Shown here piece after piece: positions 5,388 through 5,877 of a DNA stretch of 5,877 bases. Made by a program: the position numbers and the translations under genes. Under the pieces are notes generated by a model. It was not told where the DNA came from, ran no database searches, and worked only from the letters and a program-made list of their open reading frames with translations. Every line of letters begins with the position of its first letter. Positions within the stretch are counted from its first letter, which is position 1. This stretch comes from Desulfobacterales bacterium (GTDB taxonomy: Bacteria > Desulfobacterota > Desulfobacteria > Desulfobacterales > ETH-SRB1). The stretch covers positions 1 through 5,877 of the forward strand of contig DAOVDN010000088.1 in the NCBI GenBank assembly GCA_030669465.1, read 5' to 3'.

Positions 5388-5392
5388 GGAGG
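5388..5392 (+). promoter_or_regulatory. Ribosome binding site of proC
   Basis: GGAGG lies 4 nt before the ATG at 5397. The match is strong though closely spaced. It fixes the start, and the next residues (SELNKKIGFIGAGNMG) match the usual ProC N-terminus. No clear promoter was found between the repeats and this site. Confidence 0.8.
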
Positions 5393-5396
5393 CAGC

Positions 5397-5877
5397 ATGT
5401 CTGAGCTTAACAAGAAAATCGGTTTTATTGGGGCCGGTAATATGGGAGAAGCCTTTGTCGGGGCTATTATAAAATCTAATATATTAACTCCGTCAATGAT
5501 ATATGTCGGCGATATAAATGAAGAGCGTCTGAGTGTTTTGCGCTCATCTTACGGCATATCCGTTTTAAACGATAATCTTAAACTCTTTTCAATATGTGAT
5601 ATCATTGTGCTTGCTGTAAAACCGCAGCATATAGACCAGGTGCTCTCTCAAATTGCAGAGCAAAAGGACTATAAAATTCATAACAAAAAGCTGATTGTTT
5701 CCATTGCAGCAGGAATCCCTTTGCGAAAAATTGAAGATATTCTTTATACACCGCTTGATGAAAAATCCAGGATTAAGCTCCCTGTAATTCGGGTGATGCC
5801 GAATACACCGGCTCTTGTTTTAGCCGGCATGGCAGGAATGAGCGCAAACAGACATGCTTCAGATGATGATATCAAAA
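5397..5877 (+). CDS. proC: Pyrroline-5-carboxylate reductase, 3'-truncated by window edge
   Basis: Reduces 1-pyrroline-5-carboxylate to proline with NAD(P)H, the last step of proline synthesis, in the cytoplasm. The first 160 codons are present and open to the edge; the family is about 270 aa, so the C-terminal dimerisation domain is outside the window. Visible motifs: the Rossmann start IGFIGAGNMG (8-17), an acidic D39 at the end of the second strand region, AVKPQ (74-78), VSIAAGIP (101-108), and RVMPNTPALVLAGMAG (132-147), the ProC signature region that meets the substrate. The start is the ATG at 5397 behind GGAGG. It follows hisG on the same strand, but a 274-bp gap filled with inverted repeats separates them, so a shared transcript is uncertain. 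I see no mutation or odd codon use. Confidence 0.95.
   Translation, partial: MSELNKKIGFIGAGNMGEAFVGAIIKSNILTPSMIYVGDINEERLSVLRSSYGISVLNDNLKLFSICDIIVLAVKPQHIDQVLSQIAEQKDYKIHNKKLIVSIAAGIPLRKIEDILYTPLDEKSRIKLPVIRVMPNTPALVLAGMAGMSANRHASDDDIK

Overview
The window holds ordinary chromosomal genes of a Gram-negative, Desulfobacterota-like (former Deltaproteobacteria) bacterium. Four things suggest this. The glycine decarboxylase is the split type (separate GcvPB). A gmhA gene implies heptose-containing lipopolysaccharide. hisI and the long form of hisG are directly coupled. The gaps are filled with short-period tandem and inverted repeats, which from memory are common in sulfate-reducer genomes. The lineage is an inference from gene content; no marker gene is present.

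Layout. Positions 1-981 (+) carry the 3' two thirds of gcvPB, cut by the window edge. It converges, with only 5 bp between, on a minus-strand group read from right to left: a degenerate-GGDEF/TPR protein (3273-1984), gmhA (1855-1274) and a small Trp-rich protein of unknown function (1241-987). A near-consensus sigma-70 promoter (3379-3351, minus) lies about 70 nt upstream of the TPR gene. A 587-bp divergent gap (3274-3860) separates this group from hisI-hisG on the plus strand (3861-5122), which overlap by ATGA. A 274-bp gap made largely of inverted heptamer repeats follows. The 5' 160 codons of proC (5397-5877) then run off the right edge.

Function. GcvPB is half of the P-protein of the glycine cleavage system. 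GmhA starts ADP-heptose synthesis for the LPS inner core. HisG catalyses step 1 of histidine synthesis and HisI step 3. ProC catalyses the last step of proline synthesis. The TPR protein is probably a scaffold or sensor whose GGDEF-like domain has lost its signature. These genes do not form one pathway.

I see no mobile-element gene, phage gene, CRISPR array, tRNA, rRNA or defence system, and I do not claim a new system. The most unusual content is in the gaps: five separate repeat arrays with 7-, 8- or 9-bp periods and unrelated unit sequences, three of them folded as inverted arrays, one ending on the base before the hisI start codon. Secondary points are the DCDMF-for-GGDEF domain, the unassigned Trp-rich small protein, and a 17/19-bp hairpin inside a doubtful ORF in the divergent gap.
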